NCBI RefSeq assembly: GCF_012849375.1
Contig: NZ_CP051684.1
Coordinates: 1,860,001 to 1,924,000, forward strand
Direction of reading: 5' to 3'
Length of the DNA stretch: 64,000 bases
Source of the DNA: Duganella dendranthematis
Lineage (GTDB): Bacteria > Pseudomonadota > Gammaproteobacteria > Burkholderiales > Burkholderiaceae_D
Shown here: one piece after another, positions 28,345-38,492 of the stretch
How the letters are laid out: each line of letters starts with the position of its first letter
How positions within the stretch are numbered: position 1 is the first letter of the stretch
Translations under genes and position numbers: made by a program
Notes under the pieces: model-generated
The model's database searches: none
Told to the model about the DNA's origin: nothing
Seen by the model: the letters and a program-made list of their open reading frames with translations, nothing else

Positions 28345-29124
28345 TTACTTCAACAGATTCGCCAGCGCGACGTACTGCGCCAGGCCCACGGTTTCCGGGC
28401 GGTCGGTCGGATTGATGCCGGCTTCGATGATCTGCTCTTCGGTGAACATGCCAGCCAGGCAGTTGCGGATCACCTTGCGGCGCTGCGAGAAGGCTTTCAG
28501 CACCACCGCCTCCAAGGTCGGGCCGTCGCAAGCCAGCGGCTTGGCGACCGGAATCATGCGCACGATGGCCGACTCCACGCGCGGCGGCGGATCGAACGCT
28601 TCCGGCGGCACCACGAACAGCAGCGACATGTCATAGCGCCATTGCAGCATCACCGACAGCCGGCCATACACCTTGCTGCCCGGCGGCGCCACCATCCGTT
28701 CCACCACCTCTTTTTGCAGCATGAAGTGCTGGTCCTGCACCAGCGGCGCAAAGGTCGCCAGGTGGAACAGCAGCGGGCTGGAGATGTTATACGGCAGGTT
28801 GCCGACGATGCGCAGCTTCTTGCCCTCGGCCGCACCTTGCACCGGGATGGCGCTGAAGTCGAACTTCAGGGCGTCGCCCGAATGCACTGTCAGCTTGTTG
28901 CGCGGGTAGGCTTTTTCCAGCCGCGTCACCAGGTCACGGTCCAGTTCGACCACATGCATGTGCTTGAGCGTGCGCAGCAGCTGGTCGGTCATGGCGGCCA
29001 GGCCGGGGCCGATTTCCACCATGGTGTCGTCGACGTGTGGATCGATGGCCTCGGTAATACTGCCCAGCACGTGCTGGTCATGCAGGAAGTTCTGGCCGAA
29101 GCGTTTGCGGGCTACGTGTTTCAT
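28345..29124 (-). CDS. rsmA: 16S rRNA dimethyladenosine transferase
   Basis: RsmA (KsgA) dimethylates A1518 and A1519 of 16S rRNA in late small-subunit assembly. The 259-residue product begins [20 protein letters not shown]. It has the SAM motif [11 protein letters not shown] and the catalytic [11 protein letters not shown], all diagnostic. Its ATG overlaps the pdxA stop by 4 bases (ATGA), and it ends the operon lptD-surA-pdxA-rsmA, the same order as in Escherichia coli. Confidence 0.98.
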   Translation of the reverse strand: MKHVARKRFGQNFLHDQHVLGSITEAIDPHVDDTMVEIGPGLAAMTDQLLRTLKHMHVVELDRDLVTRLEKAYPRNKLTVHSGDALKFDFSAIPVQGAAEGKKLRIVGNLPYNISSPLLFHLATFAPLVQDQHFMLQKEVVERMVAPPGSKVYGRLSVMLQWRYDMSLLFVVPPEAFDPPPRVESAIVRMIPVAKPLACDGPTLEAVVLKAFSQRRKVIRNCLAGMFTEEQIIEAGINPTDRPETVGLAQYVALANLLK

Positions 29125-30200
29125 ATTTTATTGTCCAAAGAATGATTTGCCATGGCGAGCGCCGTGTTGATCGCCTGTTCCATGCTGCCGCAGTCGGCCT
29201 TGCCGAAGCCCTGCGCGGCCAGGTCCAGCGCCGTACCGTGGTCGACCGAGGTGCGGATCAGCGGCAGCCCCAGCGTGATGTTGACGCCGTTGCCGAAGGT
29301 GGCGTATTTCAGCACCGGCAAGCCCTGGTCGTGGTACATGGCCAGCACGCAGTCGGCGTCTTTCAGGTATTTCGGCTGGAACAGCGTGTCGGCGGGATAC
29401 GGGCCGCGCGCATCGATGCCGCGCGCCTGCGCCGCCGCGATGGCCGGGGTGATGATCTCGATTTCCTCGCGTCCCAGGTAGCCGCCCTCGCCCGCATGCG
29501 GGTTCAGGCCGCACACCAGGATGCGCGGCTGGGCGATGCCGAACTTGGCGCGCAGGTCGGCGTCGATGATGTCCAGGATGCGCGCCAGGCCGTCCTGGCT
29601 GAGCGCCGCCGCCACATCCTTCAGCGGCAGGTGGGTGGTGGCCAGCGCCACGCGCAGTGGCTGACCGTGCTGCTCGCCTTCAATGGCTTGCGGCCCAGCC
29701 AGCATCATCACCACCTGCGGCGTGCAGGTCTGGTCGGCAAAGTATTCGGTATGGCCGGAGAATTTGACGCCGGCGTCGTTGATGGTGCTCTTTTGCAGCG
29801 GCGCGGTGACCACCGCCTCGAACCAGCCGGCCTGCACGCCCTCGATGGCGGCGTCCAGCGTGGCCAGCACGGCGCGGCCGTTGACCTTGTCCAGCTTGCC
29901 GGGCACGACATGCGCGTCGAGCGGCACGTCGATCACGGTGATGCGGTCGGCGCCGAAGTGCGGCAGGCCGCCGTTGCGTACCGCCATCAACGACAGCGAC
30001 GACACACGGATGGCCGGATCGAGATCGGCGGCCGTCATGGCCAGGAAGGCGGCGTCGCCGAGCAGCACGCAATTGACGTCGTGCCGCCGCGCCCACGCCG
30101 CGCGCAGCGAGATTTCCGGCCCGATGCCGGCCGGCTCGCCGACCGTCACCGCAATGGCGGGGCGCACTCCCGGGCGCCGTCTGGATGAAGTGGCGCTCAT
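29121..30200 (-). CDS. pdxA: 4-hydroxythreonine-4-phosphate dehydrogenase
   Basis: PdxA oxidises 4-phosphohydroxy-threonine in pyridoxal 5'-phosphate synthesis. The 359-residue product starts near [20 protein letters not shown] and has the metal and substrate motifs [29 protein letters not shown] and [10 protein letters not shown]. The N-terminal dozen residues are Arg-rich and variable. It follows surA by 30 bases and overlaps rsmA. Confidence 0.97.
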   Translation of the reverse strand: MSATSSRRRPGVRPAIAVTVGEPAGIGPEISLRAAWARRHDVNCVLLGDAAFLAMTAADLDPAIRVSSLSLMAVRNGGLPHFGADRITVIDVPLDAHVVPGKLDKVNGRAVLATLDAAIEGVQAGWFEAVVTAPLQKSTINDAGVKFSGHTEYFADQTCTPQVVMMLAGPQAIEGEQHGQPLRVALATTHLPLKDVAAALSQDGLARILDIIDADLRAKFGIAQPRILVCGLNPHAGEGGYLGREEIEIITPAIAAAQARGIDARGPYPADTLFQPKYLKDADCVLAMYHDQGLPVLKYATFGNGVNITLGLPLIRTSVDHGTALDLAAQGFGKADCGSMEQAINTALAMANHSLDNKI

Positions 30201-30230
30201 GCGTGCTCCCCTTTCTGCTTACTGTTTCAC

Positions 30231-31712
30231 TTACTTGTTGGCGTTGGCGTTGGCGGCTTTGTCGTCGTCGTTGCGGTACTCGACGTAGGCACGGTCGCGC
30301 ACTTCGCGCTGCCAGCTGTCGGTGGCGTCTTCCAGCTTGCGTTCACGCAGCGCCTGGCGCGCATTGTTACGCTCGCGCTCCTTGGACTGGTCGTCGGTCT
30401 TGCGCTCCAGCACTTCGATCAGGTGGATACCGAAGCTGGTTTCCACCGGCTGGCTCACTTCGCCGATCTTCAGCGCATTCATCGCGGTTTCGAATTCCGG
30501 CATGACGTCGCCCGGTTGCAGCCAGCCCAGATCGCCGCCCTTGGCCGCCGAACCGTCTTGCGACACCAGGCGCGCCAGGTCTTCAAACTTGGCGGCCCCG
30601 TTGTCCAGGCGCTCCTTCAATTCCAGCGCCTTGCGCTTGGCGTCGGCCGCGCTCATGGTCGGCGTCACCTTGATCAGGATGTGGCGGGCGTGGGTCTGCT
30701 GCACCGCAGCCACCGCTTGCGCGTCGGCCAGGCTGCGGCGGTCGACCGCCTTCAGGATGTGGAACGCGCCCACGCTCTTGATGATCGGCGTCACCTGGCC
30801 CGGTTGCAGCTTGACCAGCGCTTCGGCAAACACCGGCGGCAGGCGCTCAGGCTGGCGCCAGCCCACCGCGCCGCCCTGCAACGCATCGCTGGCGTCCGAG
30901 TAGGTGGCGGCCATCTTGGCGAAGTCGGCGCCGGTGCGCAGCTGGCGCATCACTTCTTCGGCGCGCGCGCGGCGCTGGGCGATCACTTCGGCCGACGCGT
31001 TGTCCGGGATGCGCACCATGATCTGCGAGATGTTGATCTCGAACTGCTCGGCGGCGGCGGCTTTCTCGGCGGCGATGAAGCTGTCCACCTCGGCGTCGGA
31101 AATCTGGATCTTGCCGTCGACTTCGTGTTCACGCAGGCGCTGCATGATGATTTCTTCGCGAATCTCTTCGCGGAACGAGGCGAACGGCGTACCGTCCTTT
31201 TCCATTTGGTCGCGCAGCTGCTGTACCGACAGTTTCTGCGCTTCGGCGATGCGCTGAATGGCGCGGTCGAGTTGCAGGTCGTCGACGCGCACGCCCATTT
31301 CCTTGGCCAGTTGCAGTTGCGAACGCTCGACGATCATGCGCTCCAGCATCTGGCGACGCAAGTCGGCCGGGTCCGGCATCTGCGCGTTCTGCGCCTTCAT
31401 GCGGGCGGTCACGGTCTTGATGCGGTTGGCCAGCTCGCGCTGGGTAATGACGTCGTCATTGACCACCACCACGATCGAATCGATGGCTACATTGCCCGAT
31501 TCACCCGGCGGCAGGAAGCCGGCGCCGTCTTTCTTGTCGGCAGCAGGCTTGGCCGGCGCGGCGTTGGCGGCCGAGGCTGCCGTTGCGGCCGCAGCAGGCG
31601 CAGGCGCCGGCTCGGTTTTCTTCTTCGACGAGAACAGGCTGCAACCACTCAAGGCGGCCGTGCACAACAGGACTGCGAGGACTTTCATCTGGTACTTACT
31701 GGCATTACGCAT
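30231..31712 (-). CDS. surA: Periplasmic chaperone/peptidyl-prolyl isomerase SurA, predicted lipoprotein
   Basis: SurA escorts outer-membrane proteins such as LptD to the BAM complex. The 493-residue product (ATG at 31712) has a SurA N-terminal chaperone domain (about 80-215), two parvulin domains (about 225-330 and 338-445; HILIKVTPTMSAADAKRKAL opens the second) and a C-terminal helix. Unusually, the N-terminus reads MKVLAVLLCTAALSGCSLF. This is a lipobox (LSGC), followed by a Lys/Ala/Pro-rich linker of about 45 residues, so the protein looks membrane-anchored rather than soluble. It follows lptD by 83 bases. Met9 (31688) is an alternative start and would keep the lipobox. Confidence 0.92.
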   Translation of the reverse strand: MRNASKYQMKVLAVLLCTAALSGCSLFSSKKKTEPAPAPAAAATAASAANAAPAKPAADKKDGAGFLPPGESGNVAIDSIVVVVNDDVITQRELANRIKTVTARMKAQNAQMPDPADLRRQMLERMIVERSQLQLAKEMGVRVDDLQLDRAIQRIAEAQKLSVQQLRDQMEKDGTPFASFREEIREEIIMQRLREHEVDGKIQISDAEVDSFIAAEKAAAAEQFEINISQIMVRIPDNASAEVIAQRRARAEEVMRQLRTGADFAKMAATYSDASDALQGGAVGWRQPERLPPVFAEALVKLQPGQVTPIIKSVGAFHILKAVDRRSLADAQAVAAVQQTHARHILIKVTPTMSAADAKRKALELKERLDNGAAKFEDLARLVSQDGSAAKGGDLGWLQPGDVMPEFETAMNALKIGEVSQPVETSFGIHLIEVLERKTDDQSKERERNNARQALRERKLEDATDSWQREVRDRAYVEYRNDDDKAANANANK

Positions 31713-31795
31713 GGTAGAACGCTCAAGAGTCAGGTGTAAAAAAGACAAGGGGCGCCGACGCGTTTTTTGCGCGGCGGCGCCAAGTGTACATCGAG

Positions 31796-34051
31796 TTAGC
31801 GGCCATAGCCCTCATTCAGGCGCTGATAGCCCGGAATGCTGGCCTTCATGGCCTCCAGCGGGCTGCCGACGCCCAGGTGCGACAGGCCGTTCAGCTCCAG
31901 CTGGAAGAAGATCTGGGTCGACGCTTTGGTCGAGGTGGTCACGAAGCGCTGCGCGCCGGTGCGGAACACCCAGCAATCGGCGTTATATTCGAGGCCGACC
32001 AGGCTTTCCAGGATTTTCTTGCCCTGCAGCGAGTAGCTGATGCGGCCGACGCCATACCAGCGCTGGAAGATCGGCCACTGGCTCGACAACTCGATATTCT
32101 TGAAGCTGTCGCGCAGGTAGCGGTAGCCCAGGTTCAGCACCTTCTTCGACCCCGGTATCCATTGCGCGGTATAGCTTTCCGACACCACACGGCGCTCGCC
32201 CTGGTTGTACTGCACCGCGCTGTCGAACATCCAGGTGTCCGAGATGCGGCCGGTGGCGGCCAGCAGGATGTCGGAGCGGCTGTCGCCCACCGGCGTCGAC
32301 GAATCGAGCTGCACGCGCTGGTCGCGGAAGTAGAAGCGCTGGCCAAACGCCAGGCGTAGCGCTTCGGCGCCGTTGGCGTCCAGGAAGCGCGAGGTCAGCG
32401 CGGCGGTCAGCTGGTTGGCGTCGCCGATCCGGTCCGAGCCGACGAAGCGGTTTTCGCTGAAGATCTGGCTGAAGTTGAAGGTGGCCGCATCGGTGTCGAA
32501 GGTCGGGAACTTGCTCTGGTCGCGGTATGGCGTGTTGACATAGAACAGGCGCGGCTCCAGCGTCTGCGTCATGCTCTTGCCGCCCCACTTGATGTCGCGC
32601 TCGAACACCAGGCCGGAGTCCAGCGAGAAGGTCGGCACCGCGCGCGACAGGTTCTCGGCGCCGGCGCCCTGGTAGGAGTCAAGCTGGTAGGTGGCGGCGT
32701 TGAGCATCACCTTCGGCGTGATGAAATAGCTCGGTCCGATGATCGGGTAGCTCAGCTGCGGAATCGCCACCAGTCGGGTGCCGTTGATCAGCGTCGGGTG
32801 GTAGAAGCGGGTCAGCTCGGCGTTGAAGGCCCAGTCGAAACCGCCGGCCACGTCGTACTGCGCGGCGTTGAAGTTGATCGCCGGCAGGCGGTCATACGGG
32901 CGCGACACGAACAGCGACGGGTCCACCACCGATTCCGGGTCCTGCAGCACCTGGTACTTCTGCACGCGCGCGGTCAGGGTCCAGAAATCGCCGTGGTAGT
33001 CGGTGCGCAGTTCGCGCAGCAGCTGCCGGTCGGTCGAGCTGGTGACGGTCTTGGAAAAGTCATTCGGATAGTTGTCGTCCGACGCCGCGTTGAAGTTCCA
33101 GCTGAAGTCCCACCGCTTGGTGATGTCCTGGGTGTGGCTCGAGCGCACCATCCAACGGTCGCTCTTTTCATCCGGGTTGGCCTGCGCATACTCGCGGTCA
33201 TGCGGCATGAATTCGAGATAGGTTTCGCCGCGGTAGAAACCGCCGTCGGTCTCGCCCAGGTAGCGGCCCAGCGCGCCGAACTGGATGCCGCGGTTGGCAA
33301 TCACTTTCGGGTACAGCGTCAGGTCGCGGTTTGGCGCGATGTTGACGTAGTACGGCACCACCAGCTCGGCGCCGTTCTTGGAACCGAAGCCGGGCGTCGG
33401 CGACAGCCAGCCGGAGCGGCGCGCGCCCGACAGCGAGAACGACATCGCCGGCGTGCCCAGGATTGGCACGTCCTTGAAATAAATCAGCGTCTTGCCGGCG
33501 GTGCCGACGTCGCGGCCGGAATCGAGGTTCAGCGTGTCCGACTTCAGGTACCAGTCCGGGTCGAAACCCTGGCAGGTGCTGTAGGTGCCATTGACGATCA
33601 CCGCCTCGTCTTCGTTGATGAAGTCGAGGCGCTCGGCCTTGCCCTGCGCGTGGTTGGCTTCCAGCTTGTAGGTCGGGTTGAGCATATAGCCCTTGCCGCT
33701 GTCCATATTCAGCTTCAGCTCGTCGCCGGTGAAATAGTCGCCGAAGCGCCAGATCTTGACGTTGCTCTTGGCCTCGACCTCGTTTTCGACTTGCCGGTAG
33801 CAGGCGCTATCGGCGTTGACCTTGGTCTTGTCCTTGACGATCTCGGCATTCCGTTCCAGGTTGACTTCCCGCTCTGGACGGCCGCTGAGGTCCTCGGCCT
33901 TGACGATGGTGACGGCGTCCTTGTCTTCCACGCGCGGCGCGCGCTGCTTGGGCGGCGCGCTCTGGGCATAGGCGACCGAAGGCAACGCCGAGACAGTGAA
34001 GATAGCGGACAAGGCATACGCCAAGCGCTGCAATTTGGGCATGCGTGTCAT
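31796..34051 (-). CDS. lptD: LPS-assembly protein LptD
   Basis: LptD is the outer-membrane barrel that inserts lipopolysaccharide with LptE. From the ATG at 34051 the product is 751 residues: signal peptide ending SVAYAQ, the OstA/LptA-like jellyroll (about 60-200, including LNLDSGRDVGTAG), then the C-terminal barrel (about 270-751). Cysteines near CYRQ, CQGFD and CWVF fit the disulfides needed for LptD maturation. No strong ribosome site is visible, and a longer reading to 34144 would destroy the signal peptide. It is divergent from amgK. Confidence 0.95.
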   Translation of the reverse strand: MTRMPKLQRLAYALSAIFTVSALPSVAYAQSAPPKQRAPRVEDKDAVTIVKAEDLSGRPEREVNLERNAEIVKDKTKVNADSACYRQVENEVEAKSNVKIWRFGDYFTGDELKLNMDSGKGYMLNPTYKLEANHAQGKAERLDFINEDEAVIVNGTYSTCQGFDPDWYLKSDTLNLDSGRDVGTAGKTLIYFKDVPILGTPAMSFSLSGARRSGWLSPTPGFGSKNGAELVVPYYVNIAPNRDLTLYPKVIANRGIQFGALGRYLGETDGGFYRGETYLEFMPHDREYAQANPDEKSDRWMVRSSHTQDITKRWDFSWNFNAASDDNYPNDFSKTVTSSTDRQLLRELRTDYHGDFWTLTARVQKYQVLQDPESVVDPSLFVSRPYDRLPAINFNAAQYDVAGGFDWAFNAELTRFYHPTLINGTRLVAIPQLSYPIIGPSYFITPKVMLNAATYQLDSYQGAGAENLSRAVPTFSLDSGLVFERDIKWGGKSMTQTLEPRLFYVNTPYRDQSKFPTFDTDAATFNFSQIFSENRFVGSDRIGDANQLTAALTSRFLDANGAEALRLAFGQRFYFRDQRVQLDSSTPVGDSRSDILLAATGRISDTWMFDSAVQYNQGERRVVSESYTAQWIPGSKKVLNLGYRYLRDSFKNIELSSQWPIFQRWYGVGRISYSLQGKKILESLVGLEYNADCWVFRTGAQRFVTTSTKASTQIFFQLELNGLSHLGVGSPLEAMKASIPGYQRLNEGYGR

Positions 34052-34150
34052 GAAAAGAAGGGACCAAGCACCATGAAAGGCGATTTTTTGATTTGAATCC
34101 CTTATTATATGGGAATCTTCACCTGACGCCGGTTTCCTCGGCATGCTTCA

Positions 34151-35194
34151 ATGTCTTTATTACAGAATTTAACTTCCGATACACGTCTGGCACTGTTGGC
34201 AACCTGGCTGCGCGGCCTGAAGGTGGTCGATGTCGACAGTATTCGTCCGGCGTCGGCCGACGCCAGCTTCCGCCGTTACTTCCGTGTCAACGTCTTGCCC
34301 GAACAACAAGCGGCGCTGGGCCTGACCCTGATCGTCATGGACGCTCCGCCCGAACGCGAAAATGTACTGGGCTTCGTCAAAGTTGACGAAATGCTCACGC
34401 ACGCCGGGGTCACCGTGCCGCGCATCGTCGCCACCGATTATGAAGCCGGCTTCATGCTGCTGTCCGACCTCGGCAACACCACTTATCTGTCGGCGCTGAC
34501 CCACGACAACGCCTCGACCATGTACGCCGAGGCGCTGGAAGCGCTGGTCAAGTTCCAGATCACCAGCCGTCCCGACGTGCTGCCGGAATACGACCGCGCC
34601 TTCCTGCAGCGCGAAATGAGCCTGTTCCCCGAGTGGTACATCGGCCAGCACCTGAAAGCCACGCTGACCGACAAGCAGAGCGCCGAGCTGCAAGCCGTGT
34701 TCGACGCCATCCTGGCCAACGTCACCGCCCAGGCGCAGGTATTCGTGCACCGCGACTTCCACTCGCGCAACCTGATGGTGGTGGACGCCAACAATCCCGG
34801 CGTGCTGGACTTCCAGGACGCGCTGTACGGCCCGATGACCTATGACCTCGCCTCGCTGCTGCGCGACGCCTACGTGCAGTGGGACGAAGAACTGGTGCTC
34901 GACTGGGCGATCCGCTACTGGCAGCACGCCCGCTCGCTGGGCCTGCCGGTCAACCAGGACATCGACGCGTTCTACAAGGACTTCGAGTACATGGGCCTGC
35001 AGCGCCACCTGAAGATCCTCGGTCTGTTCTGCCGCCTCAACTACCGCGACGGCAAGGCGCAATACCTGGACGACCTGCCGACCGTGATGGACTACGTGCG
35101 CAAGACGGCCGGCCGCTACAAGGACCTGCGTCCGCTGGTCAGGCTGCTCGACCTGCTGGAAGACAGCCAGCCGCAAGTCGGCTACACCTTCTGA
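34151..35194 (+). CDS. amgK: N-acetylmuramate/N-acetylglucosamine kinase AmgK
   Basis: AmgK phosphorylates the anomeric carbon of MurNAc (and GlcNAc) recovered from peptidoglycan, bypassing de novo UDP-MurNAc synthesis. The 347-residue product is an aminoglycoside-phosphotransferase-fold kinase with catalytic HRDFHSRNLMV and metal-binding DFQDALYGP. Assignment to AmgK rather than a generic phosphotransferase rests on the immediately following murU (10-base gap) and on the position beside lptD-surA, as known in Pseudomonas putida. The pathway gives intrinsic fosfomycin tolerance in pseudomonads; the same effect here is an inference. Confidence 0.9.
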   Translation: MSLLQNLTSDTRLALLATWLRGLKVVDVDSIRPASADASFRRYFRVNVLPEQQAALGLTLIVMDAPPERENVLGFVKVDEMLTHAGVTVPRIVATDYEAGFMLLSDLGNTTYLSALTHDNASTMYAEALEALVKFQITSRPDVLPEYDRAFLQREMSLFPEWYIGQHLKATLTDKQSAELQAVFDAILANVTAQAQVFVHRDFHSRNLMVVDANNPGVLDFQDALYGPMTYDLASLLRDAYVQWDEELVLDWAIRYWQHARSLGLPVNQDIDAFYKDFEYMGLQRHLKILGLFCRLNYRDGKAQYLDDLPTVMDYVRKTAGRYKDLRPLVRLLDLLEDSQPQVGYTF

Positions 35195-35204
35195 GGCGGC
35201 GCGC

Positions 35205-35939
35205 ATGAAAGCGATGATCTTCGCCGCCGGACGCGGCGAACGCATGCGTCCACTGACCGACACCACGCCCAAGCCGCTGCTCAAAGTGCGCGGCCGGCCG
35301 CTAATCGTCTGGCACATCCTCAACCTGGTCAAGGCCGGCATCACCGAGATCGTCATCAACCACGCCCACCTGGGCGACCAGATTGAGCAGACCCTCGGCG
35401 ACGGCAGCCAGTTCGGCGCCAAGCTGCTGTACTCCCGCGAAGAAAAGGCGCTGGAAACCGCCGGCGGCATCGCCCAGGCGCGCGCGCTGCTGGGCGAAGA
35501 ACCGTTCGTCGCCATCTCCGGCGACATCTACGTGCCCTACTTCGACTTCGAGCAGGTCAAGGACGTCTTGCACGACAAGGACATGTGGGGCAATCCCTAC
35601 CCGGCCGACAAGCGCGACATCTGCTGGCTGTACATGGTGCCCAATCCAGACTGGCATCCGGACGGCGACTTCGGCCTGACCATGTACTCGCTGACCAATG
35701 ACGGTGCGCCGAAATGGACCTTCGGGAACATCGGCGTCTACCGCATGGAGATGTTCGACCGCATCGCCGCCGGCGAGTATGCCAAGCTTGGCCCGCTGCT
35801 GCGCGAATACGCCGACAAGAAGCAGGTGGGCGGCGAAGTGTACGAAGGCGAATGGCACAACGTCGGCACGGTGCAGCAGCTCGATCTGCTCAACGCGCCG
35901 CGCGCCGCGCTGGCGGCGGCCGGCAAGGGCCGGCAGTGA
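35205..35939 (+). CDS. murU: N-acetylmuramate alpha-1-phosphate uridylyltransferase MurU
   Basis: MurU converts MurNAc-1-phosphate to UDP-MurNAc. The 244-residue product is a nucleotidyltransferase with the signature MKAMIFAAGRGERMRPLTDTTPKPLLKVRGRPLI and the metal-binding Asp in AISGDIYVPYFDFEQ. The length is as expected for MurU and shorter than glucose-1-phosphate thymidylyltransferases. It follows amgK by 10 bases, and its TGA overlaps the next ATG (TGATG), so it is coupled to pepP. Confidence 0.92.
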   Translation: MKAMIFAAGRGERMRPLTDTTPKPLLKVRGRPLIVWHILNLVKAGITEIVINHAHLGDQIEQTLGDGSQFGAKLLYSREEKALETAGGIAQARALLGEEPFVAISGDIYVPYFDFEQVKDVLHDKDMWGNPYPADKRDICWLYMVPNPDWHPDGDFGLTMYSLTNDGAPKWTFGNIGVYRMEMFDRIAAGEYAKLGPLLREYADKKQVGGEVYEGEWHNVGTVQQLDLLNAPRAALAAAGKGRQ

Positions 35940-37279
35940 TGCAGCCCATGACCACAGGCGCCGACGTGGTCCGCTACGCTGATCGGCGCGCGCGCCTGCT
36001 GGCGCAACTGCCGGCCGGCGCCGTGGCCGTGCTGCACACAGCCCCCGAAGTCACGCGCAACGCCGACAGCGAATACCTGTATCGCCACGACAGCTACTTC
36101 TATTACCTGACCGGCTTCACCGAGCCGGAAGCGGCCGTGGTGCTGGTCGCTGCACACGGCGACACGCCGGCGCGCGCCATCCTGTTCTGCCGCGAAAAAA
36201 ACCTCGAACGCGAAATCTGGGAAGGCTTCCGCTACGGCCCGGAAGCCGCGCGCGCAGCCTTCGGCTTTGACGAAGCCCACACCATCGACGCGCTGGACGA
36301 ACGCATGGCCGCGCTGCTGTCGAATGCGCCGGCGCTGTACTACGCGCTGGGCGGCACGCTCGACACGCGCGTGGCCGGCTGGCTGTCCGCAGTACGCGCC
36401 AAGGCCCGCACCGGCGTCACCGCGCCGGCCGTCGCCGCCGACCTGCTGCCGCTGCTGGACGACATGCGTCTGCTGAAGGACGCACACGAACAGGCCATCA
36501 TGCAGCGCGCCGCCAACATCTCGGCACAAGCGCACATCCGCGCCATGCGCGCCGCCCGCGCCGGCGTCCACGAATACGAACTGGAAGCGGAGCTGCTGTA
36601 TGAATTCCGCCGCAATGGCGCGCAAGCACCAGCCTATAACTCCATCGTGGCGGCCGGCGCGAACGCCTGCGTGCTGCACTACAGCGCCAACAACGCGCAA
36701 TCGCGCGATGGCGACCTGGTACTGATCGACGCCGGATGCGAACTGGATGGCTATGCCTCCGACATCACCCGCACCTTCCCGGTCAACGGCCGTTTCAGCG
36801 CGCCGCAAAAGCGCCTGTACGAACTGGTACTTGCCGCGCAAGCCGCCGCGCTGAAGGCCATCGGCCCCGGCTTGCCCTACGCCGGCGCGCACGAAGCGGC
36901 GGTGCAGGTAATGGCGCAGGGCATGCTGGATCTGGGCCTGCTGAGCGGCACATTGGACGACGTCATCGCCGGCAAGCGCTACACGCAGTTCTACATGCAC
37001 GGCACCGGCCACTGGCTGGGCATGGACGTGCACGACGTCGGCCAGTACCGCGACGTCACGCTGGCCGACAAGCCATCGCGCACGCTGCAAGCGGGCATGG
37101 TGGTGACGGTGGAACCGGGCATCTACGTGCGGCCGGCCGCCGGGGTGCCGGAAGAATACTGGAACATCGGCATCCGCATCGAAGACGACGTACTGGTGAC
37201 CGCCGACGGCCACACCATCCTGAGCGCCGCCGCGCCCAAGACCGTGGACGAGATAGAACAACTGATGCAGCAACCATGA
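35939..37279 (+). CDS. pepP: Xaa-Pro aminopeptidase P
   Basis: The enzyme removes N-terminal residues preceding proline. The 446-residue product has the N-terminal creatinase-like domain (residues 1-170, including YLYRHDSYFYYLTGFTEPEA) and a pita-bread metallopeptidase domain. The metal ligands are two Asp in LIDAGCELDGYASDITRTFP, His in MHGTGHWLGMDVHD, Glu in VTVEPGIYV and Glu in IRIEDDVLV. The start at 35939 overlaps the murU stop; Met4 (35948) is an alternative. The stop overlaps the ubiH ATG, an arrangement like pepP-ubiH in Escherichia coli. Confidence 0.96.
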   Translation: MQPMTTGADVVRYADRRARLLAQLPAGAVAVLHTAPEVTRNADSEYLYRHDSYFYYLTGFTEPEAAVVLVAAHGDTPARAILFCREKNLEREIWEGFRYGPEAARAAFGFDEAHTIDALDERMAALLSNAPALYYALGGTLDTRVAGWLSAVRAKARTGVTAPAVAADLLPLLDDMRLLKDAHEQAIMQRAANISAQAHIRAMRAARAGVHEYELEAELLYEFRRNGAQAPAYNSIVAAGANACVLHYSANNAQSRDGDLVLIDAGCELDGYASDITRTFPVNGRFSAPQKRLYELVLAAQAAALKAIGPGLPYAGAHEAAVQVMAQGMLDLGLLSGTLDDVIAGKRYTQFYMHGTGHWLGMDVHDVGQYRDVTLADKPSRTLQAGMVVTVEPGIYVRPAAGVPEEYWNIGIRIEDDVLVTADGHTILSAAAPKTVDEIEQLMQQP

Positions 37280-38475
37280 CAGACACCAGCAACCGCACCA
37301 CCGATATCGCTGCTGCGACAGTGGCAGCGCCGACCAGCGTGGCGCCCGACTACGACATGGCCATCTGCGGCGCAGGGCCGGCCGGCATGGCGCTGGCGGC
37401 GTTGCTGGTCAAGCGCGGCGTGCCTGCTCACCGCATCGCCCTGATCGACGCCAAGACGCTGGCGCAAGCCAGCACCGACCCGCGCTCACTAGCGCTGTCC
37501 TGGGGCAGCCGGCAGATACTCGAAGAGATCAGCGCCTGGCCGACCGCCGCCACCGCCATCGAACAAATCCACGTCTCCCGTCGCGGCCAATTCGGCCGCA
37601 GCCTGATCGACCGCAAGGACTACGACCTGCCGGCACTGGGCTACGTCACCCGCTACGGCGCCATCGTCACCGCCTTGGGCGCCGAATGCGAACGCGCCGG
37701 CATCGTCTCGCTGCGCCCCGCGCGCGTGCTGACACTGGATGAACAAAGCGACGCCGTCACCCTGATCCTGGACGCCAACGGCGCACCGCAAACGCTGCGC
37801 GCCGCCATCGTGGTGCAGGCCGAAGGCGGCCTGTTTAACGAGCAGCTGGTGCGCGCCGTCAACCGCGACTACCAGCAAACCGCCATCATCGCGCAGGTGC
37901 GCAGCAGCACCCCGCCGCCGCACCGCGCCTACGAACGCTTCACGGAACAAGGCCCGCTGGCGCTGCTGCCACAGAATGACGAATACTCGCTGGTGTGGTG
38001 CGTGCGTCCGCAGAATGCCGACGCGCTGATGGCGTTGAACGACAAGGACTTCCTGTCGGCGCTGGGCCAGGCCTTTGGCGACCGAGTTGGCAGCTTCACG
38101 CACGCCACGCCGCGCCTCGGCTTCCCGTTGGGATTGAACGCCGCAGCGCACAGCACCGCGCGCACCGTCACCATCGGCAACGCCGCGCAGACGCTGCATC
38201 CGGTGGCAGGCCAGGGCCTGAATCTTGGCCTGCGCGACGTCACCGTGCTGGCGCGCCTGCTGGCCCAAGGCGCCACGCCGGAGAAGCTGGCGCAATACAC
38301 CGAGCTACGGCAGCGCGACCGCAGCACAACGGTGCGCCTGACTGACACCATGGCCCGCGTCTTCGCCAACGAATCGCCACTGCAAGGACTGCTCGGCCTC
38401 TCGCTGGCCGCCATCGACATGGTCGGCCCCGCGCGCAGCCTGCTGGCCGAACTGATGATGTACGGCCGTCGCTAA
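37276..38475 (+). CDS. ubiH: UbiH-family FAD monooxygenase of ubiquinone synthesis
   Basis: The 399-residue flavoprotein has the N-terminal FAD site AICGAGPAGMALAALLVKRG and the C-terminal FAD-binding signature TIGNAAQTLHPVAGQGLNLGLRD of the UbiH/UbiF/Coq6 family, which hydroxylates ring carbons of ubiquinone precursors. An N-terminal tail of about 25 residues rich in Thr/Ala precedes the Rossmann fold. The ATG at 37276 overlaps the pepP TGA (ATGA). Which ring position it acts on (UbiH, UbiI or UbiF role) cannot be read from sequence; the pepP linkage favours UbiH. Confidence 0.9.
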   Translation: MTDTSNRTTDIAAATVAAPTSVAPDYDMAICGAGPAGMALAALLVKRGVPAHRIALIDAKTLAQASTDPRSLALSWGSRQILEEISAWPTAATAIEQIHVSRRGQFGRSLIDRKDYDLPALGYVTRYGAIVTALGAECERAGIVSLRPARVLTLDEQSDAVTLILDANGAPQTLRAAIVVQAEGGLFNEQLVRAVNRDYQQTAIIAQVRSSTPPPHRAYERFTEQGPLALLPQNDEYSLVWCVRPQNADALMALNDKDFLSALGQAFGDRVGSFTHATPRLGFPLGLNAAAHSTARTVTIGNAAQTLHPVAGQGLNLGLRDVTVLARLLAQGATPEKLAQYTELRQRDRSTTVRLTDTMARVFANESPLQGLLGLSLAAIDMVGPARSLLAELMMYGRR

Positions 38476-38492
38476 CCAAACCATTCACCACC

